64,000 bases of DNA from Snuella lapsa (GCF_039539345.1 NZ_BAABCY010000079.1:12487-76486), one strand, 5' to 3'; counted from the stretch's first letter, positions 1-9,845 are shown. Program-made: numbers and translations. Notes: generated by a model not told the origin, from the sequence alone.

Positions 1-416
1 AGCTTTACAATCTGTTTCATTTTACCTGGTAAGGTTTCAATAATTTTAAGAACCTGATTGTAAATTATTGATTTGTCTTCCGCCGAAAAACCTTCCAGAT
101 CATAGGCTTCATCAAGTATAGTACCCATAGCCAGTACATTTGCATGATCTGTTATTTTGATGGATTTCAAATGGTTTAAACACTTATTTCTAACCATTAC
201 AAACAGATATCCTTTTAGTGAAGACTCGATATTGATAGATTCAGATCTTTCCCAGAGATATACAAAAATATCCTGAACGATGTCCTCACTATTTCCTTTA
301 TCGAAAAGATACCCCATAGCATAACTTACCATATCCTGGTAGAGCTCATCGAAAAGCTTTTTGAAGACAAAACGATTTTTCTTTTGTATTTCCTGTAAAA
401 CAGAATTAGAATCCAA
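1..416 (-). CDS. ECF RNA polymerase sigma factor (partial, 3' end outside window)
   Basis: The minus-strand reading from about 416 down to the window edge gives a Bacteroidota-type sigma-70 family ECF factor. Region 2 is recognisable: a YAMGYLFDKG..EDIVQDIF stretch followed by VYLWER, then KGYLFVMVRNKCLNHLK. The beginning of region 4 (ETLPGKMKQIVK) is cut by the window edge. No in-frame ATG exists before the conserved part and an in-frame stop lies further upstream, so a TTG near 416 is the likely start, although this is uncertain. Such factors usually pair with a FecR-type anti-sigma and a SusC transducer, which would lie to the left outside the window. The gene is divergent from the glycosidase at 669. 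Confidence 0.8.
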   Translation of the reverse strand, partial: MDSNSVLQEIQKKNRFVFKKLFDELYQDMVSYAMGYLFDKGNSEDIVQDIFVYLWERSESINIESSLKGYLFVMVRNKCLNHLKSIKITDHANVLAMGTILDEAYDLEGFSAEDKSIIYNQVLKIIETLPGKMKQIVK

Positions 417-668
417 AATATTCAAATAATGTATCAAAGTTAACTAAAAGTTAAGAATAATATTAATGATAAAAATTCAGAATTCCATCATATCAAAATC
501 CCTTATTTAAAAAAGTAAAAAAAAATTTGTACATTGCCCCCGTCCAAATACGAAGCAACTCCTTTTTCCTTTAGTTGCAATTTTACTTCACTTTTTATCA
601 AAGAGAGATGCTTATTTCATTAAATAAGGTACCTCAAATTGTTATCGAGATTTAATCCCATTTTGATC

Positions 669-2699
669 ATGGACAACAAATGCATACTTGTAATTATATT
701 ATTTTTAGGTTTATTAAACTGCTCTAAATCTAACCACCAAAACAACAAACCTCATCCGCTTGAATATCTTGCAACGTCAAATCATATTTTAAATTATCGG
801 ATTTCTCCAAAACACGCACAGGACAGATCCGGATTGATGTTCTCCGACCAGGGCGCATGGTTTGCTTATAGTTTGCATGACAGCACCTCTAATTCCTGTG
901 GGTTCTCCGGGCCTTTCTTAATGACTCAGGATAACGGCACATGGCTTACCCCTAGCTTATCACAACTCCATCTTAGTTACGGACCTGACAACAACGCTAT
1001 AGTCGATTGGAAAAACAACCTGGTAAGTCAAAACAGCTACGCCAGTCATTTGGAACAGACCTATGAGGACAAAACCTTAAGGGTTGAACAGCAATTGGTT
1101 TTTCTATCCGGACACACCGTATTACAACAAACCATCATTACAAATCTATCCGATAGCCCTGTTAATGTGAATTCTGGCTTTACGGGAGATTTATATAACA
1201 CAGGCATTCATCTAACACTTGAAAATGATCACATTAAGTTGCAGTCAACAAAAAGTAAGGCTATGGGTTATATAATGTTCGTAAATGAATTAAACGCTGT
1301 TTTTGCTAAAGACAGCGTTTCTTATCAGACAAACAACCAGACTTATATGCTAAGTCCCAGAGCATCTAAAAAAACGGTGGTATCACATACCTTTATCTTT
1401 CCTGAATATAACTGGGAAAAAGAAAAAAGACGCATTACATCAATCAATTTTGATTCCGTTTTAAATGCCCGAAAGTCGGAAAAGAACGCACAACTAAGTC
1501 AACTGATAAAAAACAGAAAAGCCCTATTTAAAGATAGCGTTTATACAAAAGCCTTGACCAAAGCCTATATTACATTGCAGAACAATTGGCGCATTCCTGC
1601 TGGTGAATTAAAACATGCCGGACTATTCCCTAGTTATCATTATGAATGGTTTAATGGCTTCTGGTCCTGGGACAGTTGGAAACATGCTGTCGGCTTATCC
1701 TATTATGATACCCAACTAGCTAAAGACCAAATACGTGCCATGTTTGACTATCAAAAGGAAGATGGTTTTATTGTTGATTGCATTTATAGGGATACCCTTA
1801 TTGAAAAGCACAATTACAGAGACACCAAACCACCACTGGCAGCTTGGGCTGTGACCCAAATTTTTAAAAGAGATACTGATACAAGCTTTATCAGATCGAT
1901 GTATCCCAAATTAAAAAAGTACCATACCTGGTGGTATAAAAAGCGGGATCATGACCAAGATAGCTTGTGTGAATATGGTTCTACAGATGGCACATTAATA
2001 GCAGCCAAGTGGGAAAGCGGCATGGATAATGCCATTCGGTTCGACAATTCAAGCATTCTAAAAAATACTGAAGATGCATATTCTTTAGATCAGGAAAGCA
2101 TTGATTTAAATGCCTACCTCTACGCCGAAAAGTTATTTCTCGTAACTTTAGCTGAAGCTATAGGAAATAAAGTGGAGGCAGATCAATTTAAAGCCGATGC
2201 CCAAACATTAAAGTTGAAAATCCAGCAGCAGTTTTACGATCCTGAAGACGGTTGGTTTTACGACACCAACCTTAAAGGGACTCAATTTATAAAAGGTGAA
2301 GGTAGCGAGGGATGGACTGCTTTATGGGCTCATGCTGCGACACAGGAGCAGGCTAAAGCTGTAAAAAATAAAATGATGGATCCAACGAAGTTTTATACAA
2401 AAGTCCCGTTCCAAACTATGAGTGCCGACCATCCCAAGTTCAACCCGTTAAAAGGCTATTGGCGTGGTCCCAATTGGCTGGACCAGGCTTATTTTGGTGT
2501 TAAAGGTCTACTTAATTATGGTTTTAAAGCGGAAGCCGATAGTGCTACCATTCAAATTTTAAAAGGCGCTTCCGGTATTATGGAACCCGGTCCGTCTATC
2601 AGAGAAAATTACCACCCGATAACAGGGGAAGGTTTAAATGCTGAAAATTTTAGTTGGAGCGCTGCTCATATTATCATGCTATTAACAAACGAACAATGA
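669..2699 (+). CDS. GH63/YgjK-like glycosidase lipoprotein (trehalase-like six-hairpin fold)
   Basis: The protein is about 676 aa. An in-frame TTG exists at 639, but the ATG at 669 puts a typical lipoprotein signal at the very N-terminus with lipobox LLNC, so I chose 669. Residues about 300-670 form an (alpha/alpha)6 barrel of the GH63/GH37 clan: a WFNGFWSWDSW motif, an ESGMDNAIRFDN motif near residue 450 (the Asp matches the general acid of GH63) and RENYHPITGEG near residue 645 (the Glu matches the general base). It probably removes alpha-linked glucose-type or other sugars from oligosaccharides at the cell surface or in the periplasm; the substrate cannot be told. Its stop overlaps the start of the next gene as ATGA, so the two are translationally coupled. 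Confidence 0.8.
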   Translation: MDNKCILVIILFLGLLNCSKSNHQNNKPHPLEYLATSNHILNYRISPKHAQDRSGLMFSDQGAWFAYSLHDSTSNSCGFSGPFLMTQDNGTWLTPSLSQLHLSYGPDNNAIVDWKNNLVSQNSYASHLEQTYEDKTLRVEQQLVFLSGHTVLQQTIITNLSDSPVNVNSGFTGDLYNTGIHLTLENDHIKLQSTKSKAMGYIMFVNELNAVFAKDSVSYQTNNQTYMLSPRASKKTVVSHTFIFPEYNWEKEKRRITSINFDSVLNARKSEKNAQLSQLIKNRKALFKDSVYTKALTKAYITLQNNWRIPAGELKHAGLFPSYHYEWFNGFWSWDSWKHAVGLSYYDTQLAKDQIRAMFDYQKEDGFIVDCIYRDTLIEKHNYRDTKPPLAAWAVTQIFKRDTDTSFIRSMYPKLKKYHTWWYKKRDHDQDSLCEYGSTDGTLIAAKWESGMDNAIRFDNSSILKNTEDAYSLDQESIDLNAYLYAEKLFLVTLAEAIGNKVEADQFKADAQTLKLKIQQQFYDPEDGWFYDTNLKGTQFIKGEGSEGWTALWAHAATQEQAKAVKNKMMDPTKFYTKVPFQTMSADHPKFNPLKGYWRGPNWLDQAYFGVKGLLNYGFKAEADSATIQILKGASGIMEPGPSIRENYHPITGEGLNAENFSWSAAHIIMLLTNEQ

Positions 2700-5600
2700 A
2701 TTACAATCACATAAAAATAACAGTTCAGCAAGCCGAAAAGATCCTTTTCGAGTGTTTTAATATTAAAGGAAAAGCATCGGAACTTCCGGGAGAAGTCGAT
2801 TTTAACTTTAGAGTTAAAGTGGATCATGAAGAAGGTTATATCTTAAAAATATCCCGTCCCGAAGCAGATGAAAATTATCTGGATTTCCAGCAACAATTAC
2901 TGCAACATGTTGCATCTTATGATTCCAGTTTAACAACACCTAAGGTTATTAAAGACAAGCACGGTCACGCCATTTCCAAAATAACAGACACGCTTGGAAA
3001 TATGCGCCATATACGACTGCTTACCTGGGTGGACGGACGTGTTTGGAGTAGTGTGAACCCTCAATTAGATACCTTGCGTTTTAGTTTGGGTGAAACCTGC
3101 GGTGAGCTTACAAAGGCACTTCAGGGATTTGACCATAAAATGGCGCATCGAGATTTTGAATGGGATATTGCTCAGTCGCTCTGGACTAAAGCACATTTGG
3201 ACGTATTTAATACACATGATAAAAATACGATAATCTACTTCCAACAACTGTTTGAAGCCATTCAGCCTAGCTACTCAAAACTCCGAAAAGCCATAGTGCA
3301 TAACGATGCTAATGATAATAATGTCATCGTTTCAACCGATTTACTGTCCCCAAAAGTAAAAGCAGCCATTGATTACGGTGATGCCATACACACTCAAATC
3401 ATCAACGATTTGGCCATTGCCTGCGCCTATACCATTATGCATCATAATGATCCGTTGGAAGCGGCTTTACCCATTGTAAAAGGGTATCACAAAGCGTTCC
3501 CACTACAGGAGGAAGAACTGGCCCATTTGTATCAGGCCATAGCCATGCGATTGGTTATTTCGGTAACTAAATCGGCTATCAATAAGATTAAAGAACCGGA
3601 CAACGAATACCTTTTAATTAGTGAAAAACCTGCCTGGGAACTTCTTAAAAAATGGCAAACCATTAGCTCGGATTTTGCGCATTACAGTTTCAGGCATGCC
3701 TGCGGATTTACAGCACATCCAAACGAAAAGGCATTCGAAAAATGGGCTTTAAGACAACACTTTAACCTTTCGGATCTTTTCCCGTCCATACAAAAAACCG
3801 GTATTCACCCTATCGATCTAAGCGTCTCCAGTAAATGGATTGGCCACCGGGAAGCGTTCAATGACCTGACCCGCTTTGAGTTTAAGATCAACCAGCTTCA
3901 AAATCAATATCCCGAAAAGATCATTGCCGGTGGTTATTTGGAGCCACGTCCTTTATATGACACATCCGAATACGAAAAAACGGGAAATTACGGCAAAGAG
4001 TACAGAACCATTCACCTGGGTGTTGATTTCTGGCTACCAGCACACACACCCGTGCATGCCATATTTGACGGCACAGTAGTAACTGCTGTTAACGGTGCTG
4101 GTAATAAAGGCTATGGGGGACTAATCATCTTAAAACACGATATTGAAGGGATCACTTTCTTTACCCTGTATGGTCATAACGCAATAGCCAGTATTACGCA
4201 GCATAAAGTGGGCGATGTTATTAAAAAAGGGGATAAAATAGCCACATTAGGCTCCTCTGAAGAAAATGGCAATTGGGTGCCACATTTGCATTTTCAGGTA
4301 TTGCTGTCTATGCTAAATTATGAAACGGACTTTCCTGGCGTGGCCTACCATAGACAAATAGGTATATGGAAAAGTCTGTGTCCCGATCCTAACTTACTCT
4401 TTAAATCGAATGCACTTCAAAAGCATACATCTGTGTCAAATGAGGATTTGATTCTCTATCGGAAACAACACCTTGGAAAAAGTTTAAGTCTGCAATACAA
4501 AGTGCCTATAAAAATGGTTCGTGGTGATGGAGCTTTTTTAATAGATCAAAACGGCAAACGATACCTAGATACTGTTAACAATGTAGCACATGTTGGACAC
4601 GAGCATCCTGCCGTGGTTAAGGCTGGACAGGATCAAATGGGCCTGTTAAATACCAATTCGCGCTATTTACACGATAATATCAATACCCTGGCAGAAGAAT
4701 TATTGGCCACACTTCCTCAGGAGCTCAGTGTACTACATTTTGTGAATTCGGGCAGCGAAGCTAATGAACTGGCTATCCGTATGGTAAAAGCTGCCACGGG
4801 GCAAAGTGATATCATTGCTTCCGAGGTGGGCTATCATGGTAATTCCAATATGTGTATTGATATCAGTTCTTATAAATTTGATGGCAAAGGCGGCAGCGGT
4901 GCGCCGGAACACACACATATTTTTCCCTTACCCGATGCTTTTAGAGGCAAATACAGGGGAGCAAATGCCGGTGAACACTATGCTCAAGAGGTTCAGAAAC
5001 AAATCGATACCATTCATAAAAAAGGGCGTGGTGTCGGTGCTTTTATTATCGAACCTATTATAAGCTGTGGCGGGCAAATAGAACTACCTACAGGTTTTCT
5101 GGAAAAAGCCTATCAGGCTGTTCGAGAAGTTGGAGGGCTATGTATTTCAGATGAAGTACAGGTGGGATGCGGCAGAGTGGGAAAAACGTTCTGGGGCTTT
5201 CAGCTTCATAACGTCATCCCCGATATTGTTACTATTGGCAAACCTTTAGGTAACGGGCATCCCTTAGCTGCTGTAGCCTGTACTCAGGAGGTCGCCAATG
5301 CCTTTGCAAATGGCATGGAATACTTCAACACCTTTGGTGGTAACCCCGTATCCTGCGCTATTGGAGCCGAAGTTTTAAGGACGGTAAAGCGCGAAAACCT
5401 TCAAAACAATGCCTTAAAAGTCGGTGAATTCTTAAAAGCTGAATTAAAAGAACTGGCCAAACGATTCCCGATTATAGGCGATGTTCGCGGTCAGGGCCTC
5501 TTTTTGGGCATTGAATTGGTCGACCAACACATGAATCCGTTACCAGACCATACCGATTATCTTGCCAACCGCATGAAAGACCATGGCATTTTAATGAGTA

Positions 5601-5725
5601 CCGATGGTCCCGATTACAATGTGTTAAAGATAAAACCGCCTATTATTTTCAGTAAAGCACAAGCCAAAGAATTGATATTCTACTTAAGCAAAATTTTTAA
5701 CGAAGATTTTATGAACTCTTTTTAA
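2696..5725 (+). CDS. Trimodular APH kinase - M23 peptidase-like - class III aminotransferase fusion
   Basis: The start is the ATG at 2696 overlapping the upstream TGA, not the ATG at 2654; this gives 1009 aa. Residues about 1-340 are an aminoglycoside/choline-kinase-like domain with Brenner motif HNDANDNNV and a metal-binding IDYGD. Residues about 410-550 are an M23/LytM-like domain with an HLGVD zinc half-site and an HLHF second half. Residues about 600-1005 are a class III PLP aminotransferase with the Schiff-base Lys in IGKPLGNGHP near residue 848. This architecture is known in bacteria and is related to the ethanolamine-phosphate and hydroxylysine-phosphate phospholyases, so a plausible job is phosphorylation of an amino-alcohol followed by PLP-dependent elimination. 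No signal peptide is visible, so it is probably cytoplasmic despite the M23 domain. It lies between two glycosidase genes. Confidence 0.85.
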   Translation: MNYNHIKITVQQAEKILFECFNIKGKASELPGEVDFNFRVKVDHEEGYILKISRPEADENYLDFQQQLLQHVASYDSSLTTPKVIKDKHGHAISKITDTLGNMRHIRLLTWVDGRVWSSVNPQLDTLRFSLGETCGELTKALQGFDHKMAHRDFEWDIAQSLWTKAHLDVFNTHDKNTIIYFQQLFEAIQPSYSKLRKAIVHNDANDNNVIVSTDLLSPKVKAAIDYGDAIHTQIINDLAIACAYTIMHHNDPLEAALPIVKGYHKAFPLQEEELAHLYQAIAMRLVISVTKSAINKIKEPDNEYLLISEKPAWELLKKWQTISSDFAHYSFRHACGFTAHPNEKAFEKWALRQHFNLSDLFPSIQKTGIHPIDLSVSSKWIGHREAFNDLTRFEFKINQLQNQYPEKIIAGGYLEPRPLYDTSEYEKTGNYGKEYRTIHLGVDFWLPAHTPVHAIFDGTVVTAVNGAGNKGYGGLIILKHDIEGITFFTLYGHNAIASITQHKVGDVIKKGDKIATLGSSEENGNWVPHLHFQVLLSMLNYETDFPGVAYHRQIGIWKSLCPDPNLLFKSNALQKHTSVSNEDLILYRKQHLGKSLSLQYKVPIKMVRGDGAFLIDQNGKRYLDTVNNVAHVGHEHPAVVKAGQDQMGLLNTNSRYLHDNINTLAEELLATLPQELSVLHFVNSGSEANELAIRMVKAATGQSDIIASEVGYHGNSNMCIDISSYKFDGKGGSGAPEHTHIFPLPDAFRGKYRGANAGEHYAQEVQKQIDTIHKKGRGVGAFIIEPIISCGGQIELPTGFLEKAYQAVREVGGLCISDEVQVGCGRVGKTFWGFQLHNVIPDIVTIGKPLGNGHPLAAVACTQEVANAFANGMEYFNTFGGNPVSCAIGAEVLRTVKRENLQNNALKVGEFLKAELKELAKRFPIIGDVRGQGLFLGIELVDQHMNPLPDHTDYLANRMKDHGILMSTDGPDYNVLKIKPPIIFSKAQAKELIFYLSKIFNEDFMNSF

Positions 5726-5735
5726 TTGTAAGCAT

Positions 5736-8700
5736 ATGACCTCTAAATATATCCTGTTAAGCATTTTTTTAATGACACTGATTGGCTGTAGCGAACAACC
5801 ATTGAAAGCTGTTCCTAAACAAGCATTTCATTACAATCACAAAATATTTGAAGACCACAAGCTACCTCCCCGAGCTACTTTTTTTGGTTTTGAAACGGAC
5901 ACACTATTTCAAAAAGAGGAATCAAAACGTTTTATAAGCTTAAATGGTCCTTGGAAATTTCATTTTGTAAAAGATCCCGGGCTACGTCCGACCACTTTTC
6001 AAAATCCCCATTTTGACGATAGCCATTGGGATACCATTCCTGTACCAGGAAACTGGGAGATCTATGGCTACGACCACCCTATTTATCTAGACGAGCGCTA
6101 CCCGTTCACAACCCAATGGCCCGATGCTCCAGCAGATTACAATCCAGTGGGAACCTATAGAAAGGAAATAGTACTGGACAACGCCTTTTTATCCGAAGAT
6201 GTCATCCTAAAATTTGAAGCCGCTAAATCGGCTATGTACGTCTATGTTAACGGCACTTATGTTGGGTATTCCCAAGGCAGTAAGACGCCAGCCGAATTCA
6301 ATATTACCAATTACTTACACGAAGGCAATAACCTTATAGCTTTACAAATGTTTCGCTGGAGCGATGCCAGCTATTTGGAAAGTCAAGATATGCTTCGCAT
6401 GAGTGGTATAGAACGCGATGTATATCTATATACCCAACCTAAAGTATATGTGTCGGATTATTATGGCTATACGAATTTGGATGACACCTATACCGATGGG
6501 ATTTTCAAAAGTATAGTCTCCATTAAAAACAACTCAGAACAACCCACCAGAAGAACTATAAATGTTGAGATTTCAGATACCGGACGATCCGTTTTCAAAG
6601 CTTCGGAAACCATTGAAATAGCTTCAAACAGCAGCTCGGAATACATTTCGGAAAGCCTCATCAAATCCGTAAAACAATGGACGGCTGAAACCCCTAACCT
6701 ATACACACTGAAGATATGGTTAAATGACACAAACAACCCGAATAATAATCAATTCATTGAAAGACCACTTGGCTTTAAACGCGTGGAGATAAAAAACAGT
6801 CAGGTTCTGATTAACGGTAAAGCCGTTTACATTCGCGGTGTGGATCGACATGAAACCGACCCCTTTACCGGGCATGTGGTTTCAAAAGCATCCATGTTAA
6901 AGGACATTACCTTGATGAAACAAAACAATATCAATGCTGTACGTAGTTCCCACTACCCAAACAATCCTTACTGGCTGGATCTTTGTGACACTTACGGGCT
7001 TTATGTCATTGACGAAGCCAATATAGAAAGTCATCCGTTAGCTATAGACAAAAACACCCAAATAGGTAATGAAATGAGTTGGTTACCAGCTCACATGGCA
7101 CGTACCCAACGTATGTTTTACCGTGACAGAAACCACCCTTCCATTTACGCTTGGTCCCTAGGCAACGAAGCTGGCACAGGAGCTGTTTTTAAGTCGACTT
7201 ACGACTGGTTAAAAACACATGACAACAATCGTATCGTGCAATACGAACCTGCCGAAAAAGAGGACTATACCGACATTTATTGTCCCATGTACCCCAAACC
7301 GGAATACCTTATACAACATGGTAAATCTAACTCAGACAAGCCTTCCATTATGATAGAATATGCTCATGCTATGGGGAATTCGGTTGGAAATTTACAGGAT
7401 TACTGGGATATTATTGAAACCTACGCCAACCTCCAGGGTGGTTATATATGGGACTGGGTCGATCAGGCTTTGGAATATAAAGATGCCAGTGGAAAACCTT
7501 ATTTAGCATACGGACAGGATTATCACCCCGATTTACCTTCTGACGGGAATTTTTTAAACAATGGTCTGGTGGACCCTTACAGGAATCCGCATCCCCATCT
7601 GTCTGAGGTAAAAAAAGTGTATGAACCGGTACAATTCTATTTCACTCCTACTATGAAATACGGTCTTCTTCAAATAAAAAACAAGAATTTCTTTGAAGAC
7701 CTCTCAGACAAATCCGTACTATGGAAATTGCTGGAAAACGGTAAGATTGTAAAGAAGGGAACTGTTGAAATTTCAAGCATCCCTCCTCAGAAAACGATCA
7801 ACTATTCGATTAAAGATATCCCTGAAGCTTTAAACCCTCAGTCGGAATATATTATAGAGTTTAGCTTGCTACAAAAAACAACGACAAAGCTACTACCTAA
7901 AGATCATGAAATTGCCTGGGATCAATTTATACTTCAAAAAGGAAAAAAAGAAAAGTCGGTATCGGAGGTTGGTAATTTAGTCGTTACGATGTCTGCATCA
8001 ATCATAGAAATTAAAAACGACATAACGCAATTGCACATTGATGCCCAAACGGGGGAAATAACCTCCTGGACAGTTAATCACATAAAAATTACGGATCAAC
8101 CTATACGTCCAAATTTTTGGCGTCCCCCTACGGATAATGACCTGGGAAACAACATGCAGCAATGGGCCAAAATATGGCAAAATGCCACCTATAACTATTC
8201 GGCTACTTTGTTATCCAAGCCCCATCAAAAAGAAAATGGTATCAGTTATACAGTCGCATATAAGCTACCCGATGTTAACGCAGACATCAAAGTGAATTAC
8301 ATTCTGACTCCCAACGGTACAATACAGGTGGATTTTAAATTCGCTCCCAAACAGGAAGGCTTACCCAATATTCCAAGGCTAGGGATGTACATGACATTAC
8401 CAAAAGATTTTGAAACGGTTTCTTGGTATGGCCAAGGGCCTGAAGAAAGTTATTGGGATCGGAAAACAGGCAGTAAAATTGGACTGTATTCAGCGAAAAG
8501 CAACTCACAATTTCATCGTTATCCACGTCCGCAGGAAACAGGTAACAAAACCGATATCCGTTGGATGGAAGTAACATCAAAAGATCTATCCTTGCGAGTC
8601 ACAGGTAACAAAACACTTCTAAACAGCAGCATTTGGCCATTTAATATGGACGTGATCGATTTTAAAAGTGGGGATGCTTCACAATCGGCATCCGGGCTGG

Positions 8701-8891
8701 TTCCTGTAACAAAAAAGCACGGTGCCGATATACAAATTGGAGAAACGTTACAATGGAATATTGATTATTTACAGATGGGGGTTGGAGGAGATACCTCCTG
8801 GGGGCGCCTTGTACACCCAGAATATACCATCCCAGCTAATAAAGTTTACAAATACTCATTTAGTATAAGCCCTTTAAAAGTGATTCATTAA
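5736..8891 (+). CDS. GH2 beta-galactosidase lipoprotein (LacZ-type architecture)
   Basis: This 1051-aa protein has a lipoprotein signal ending in LIGC. The domain order is that of LacZ-like GH2 enzymes: a jelly-roll sugar-binding domain (about 60-230), an immunoglobulin-like domain (about 235-345), a TIM barrel (about 345-640), a second Ig-like domain and the C-terminal beta-galactosidase small-chain domain (about 760-1045). The acid/base Glu is E478 in WSLGNEAGTG and the nucleophile is E541 in MIEYAHAMGNS. Length is normal for the family. It starts 10 bp after the fusion gene and is the last gene of this run; a hairpin terminator follows 40 bp later. It is predicted to remove terminal beta-galactose, for example the galactose exposed after desialylation. 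Confidence 0.9.
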   Translation: MTSKYILLSIFLMTLIGCSEQPLKAVPKQAFHYNHKIFEDHKLPPRATFFGFETDTLFQKEESKRFISLNGPWKFHFVKDPGLRPTTFQNPHFDDSHWDTIPVPGNWEIYGYDHPIYLDERYPFTTQWPDAPADYNPVGTYRKEIVLDNAFLSEDVILKFEAAKSAMYVYVNGTYVGYSQGSKTPAEFNITNYLHEGNNLIALQMFRWSDASYLESQDMLRMSGIERDVYLYTQPKVYVSDYYGYTNLDDTYTDGIFKSIVSIKNNSEQPTRRTINVEISDTGRSVFKASETIEIASNSSSEYISESLIKSVKQWTAETPNLYTLKIWLNDTNNPNNNQFIERPLGFKRVEIKNSQVLINGKAVYIRGVDRHETDPFTGHVVSKASMLKDITLMKQNNINAVRSSHYPNNPYWLDLCDTYGLYVIDEANIESHPLAIDKNTQIGNEMSWLPAHMARTQRMFYRDRNHPSIYAWSLGNEAGTGAVFKSTYDWLKTHDNNRIVQYEPAEKEDYTDIYCPMYPKPEYLIQHGKSNSDKPSIMIEYAHAMGNSVGNLQDYWDIIETYANLQGGYIWDWVDQALEYKDASGKPYLAYGQDYHPDLPSDGNFLNNGLVDPYRNPHPHLSEVKKVYEPVQFYFTPTMKYGLLQIKNKNFFEDLSDKSVLWKLLENGKIVKKGTVEISSIPPQKTINYSIKDIPEALNPQSEYIIEFSLLQKTTTKLLPKDHEIAWDQFILQKGKKEKSVSEVGNLVVTMSASIIEIKNDITQLHIDAQTGEITSWTVNHIKITDQPIRPNFWRPPTDNDLGNNMQQWAKIWQNATYNYSATLLSKPHQKENGISYTVAYKLPDVNADIKVNYILTPNGTIQVDFKFAPKQEGLPNIPRLGMYMTLPKDFETVSWYGQGPEESYWDRKTGSKIGLYSAKSNSQFHRYPRPQETGNKTDIRWMEVTSKDLSLRVTGNKTLLNSSIWPFNMDVIDFKSGDASQSASGLVPVTKKHGADIQIGETLQWNIDYLQMGVGGDTSWGRLVHPEYTIPANKVYKYSFSISPLKVIH

Positions 8892-8926
8892 ACGGAAGCT
8901 CTAATTGAAACATGTAATGTATTAAA

Positions 8927-8961
8927 TAAAAAAGAGTTGCTCTGCTAGGCAACTCTTTTTA
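8927..8961. terminator. Rho-independent terminator, probably bidirectional
   Basis: A perfect 10-bp stem (8931-8940 with 8949-8958) and an 8-base loop are flanked by an A run on the left and a T run on the right. It lies between the stop of the GH2 gene (plus strand) and the stop of the yegP-like gene (minus strand), so it can serve both. Confidence 0.85.
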
Positions 8962-8995
8962 CCATTGATAATAGCAAACTAAATTCAGGAGATAA

Positions 8996-9331
8996 TTATT
9001 CCTTTGTTAAATCCACTATGGAAGCTTCAGGGGCATTTTTAGCAACCGAAGTAATCCCATTTTCCATAGCACTAACAGAATTGTAGAACTCACTGGTTCC
9101 AACAACTTGCCCATTATAGGCTTTCAAATTAAAATAAGGATTCCTGCCTTTAGAAGTTAAGCGCTCAAACCTGCCATCGATAATAGCGTTTAATCGCACC
9201 GATGCAATACCTTTTTTACATCCTGCTTTTGTGTTGTAACCCTGACTGGCCAAAATAATCTGGCCGTTATTTGCTTTAAGTCTGAACCTGAATTCTTCTT
9301 TTTTATCAGTATAGATTTCAAATTTTGCCAT
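8996..9331 (-). CDS. yegP: YegP family protein (DUF1508, two tandem repeats)
   Basis: This small protein of 111 aa consists of two copies of the DUF1508 unit. Each has an F-x-F/Y-x-L-K-A-x-N-G-Q core and a following stretch on the pattern S.Y.....A..GI.SV. The first copy is at about 10-50 and the second at about 60-105. The family is conserved, cytoplasmic and of unknown biochemical role. It converges on the GH2 gene and shares its terminator; it appears unrelated to the glycan genes. Confidence 0.85.
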   Translation of the reverse strand: MAKFEIYTDKKEEFRFRLKANNGQIILASQGYNTKAGCKKGIASVRLNAIIDGRFERLTSKGRNPYFNLKAYNGQVVGTSEFYNSVSAMENGITSVAKNAPEASIVDLTKE

Positions 9332-9749
9332 GCTACTGTAAATTAATTTCTAAATTGTTTTATAATTACGACACACCTATTTAAAAAAAGTCACTATAGA
9401 GCTTTTTTCTTCCGTCATATTTTTATGAGTAATGTAAGTCTTAGATAGTATTTTAAAAATACACACTACAACATTTGTGAATTTCAATTAAAATAAAGAA
9501 AGGCGAACTTATGTTCACCTTTCTTTGCCCCAAATCTACCATAAACTTAACCTACTTATGTTATGGTGCTTTAAATATAAATTGTATGTCTATTAAAGAT
9601 AATTAAACTAGATGAAATGCTTATCTAATTGTTTAACGGCAATATTCCATTCATAGCTTCGCAACAAGAGAACTATTAATATCCCTGTTCTTCAACTATT
9701 TAATCAACCATTACCCAGCCCCTTATCATTTTAAAATATGTTAAAAAGT
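9332..9749. other. Gene-free stretch upstream of susC with an isolated hairpin
   Basis: I see no credible coding region here. It contains a long inverted repeat at 9495-9526, described separately. Near 9551-9575 there is a short stretch resembling the sequence just before the repeat at 48541: both contain ACTTATGTTATG followed two bases later by GCTTT. Confidence 0.5.
9495..9526. repeat. Long inverted repeat / orphan terminator-like hairpin
   Basis: A 14-bp stem with one mismatch (9495-9508 with 9513-9526) and a 4-base loop TTAT. T-rich sequence follows it on the minus strand and A-rich sequence precedes it on the plus strand, as in a terminator. However, no gene on either strand ends into it, so it may mark a lost gene, a small RNA or a dispersed element. 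Confidence 0.5.
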
Positions 9750-9780
9750 TTTGTGATTCAAAATTATTATTCTAATATTG
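9750..9780 (+). promoter_or_regulatory. Putative Bacteroidota-type promoter of the susCD operon
   Basis: A TTTG -33 element (9750-9753) is followed after 19 bases by TAATATTG (9773-9780). The latter differs from the Bacteroidota/Flavobacterium -7 consensus TAnnTTTG at one position. The palindromic operator candidate begins one base further on, where the transcription start would be expected. Confidence 0.55.
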
Positions 9781-9781
9781 C

Positions 9782-9798
9782 ATTATGTATGACATAAT
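9782..9798. promoter_or_regulatory. Candidate GntR/NanR-like operator, copy A
   Basis: The perfect 7-bp inverted repeat ATTATGT-ATG-ACATAAT lies 48 bp before the susC start codon and directly after the putative -7 element. The same palindrome occurs at 17005 and 26383, both upstream of genes of the same locus. A site of this size and symmetry is typical of a GntR/FCD dimer, and such a regulator is encoded at 16220-16942. Confidence 0.65.
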
Positions 9799-9845
9799 AT
9801 TTTATACATTAACCAAAAAATTTTAACTAATTCAAATTATTAAGT

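Noticed and set aside
639..668. TTG start for the GH63-like gene
   Set aside because: It would put ten residues before a good lipoprotein signal; ATG 669 gives the signal at the N-terminus.
4806..5063. 85-aa open frame inside the aminotransferase part of the fusion gene
   Set aside because: It lies fully within a strongly conserved coding region in another frame and has no family features.
5736..8891. Interpretation of the GH2 enzyme as beta-glucuronidase or mannosidase
   Set aside because: The length of 1051 aa and the presence of the C-terminal small-chain domain fit LacZ-type beta-galactosidase better.
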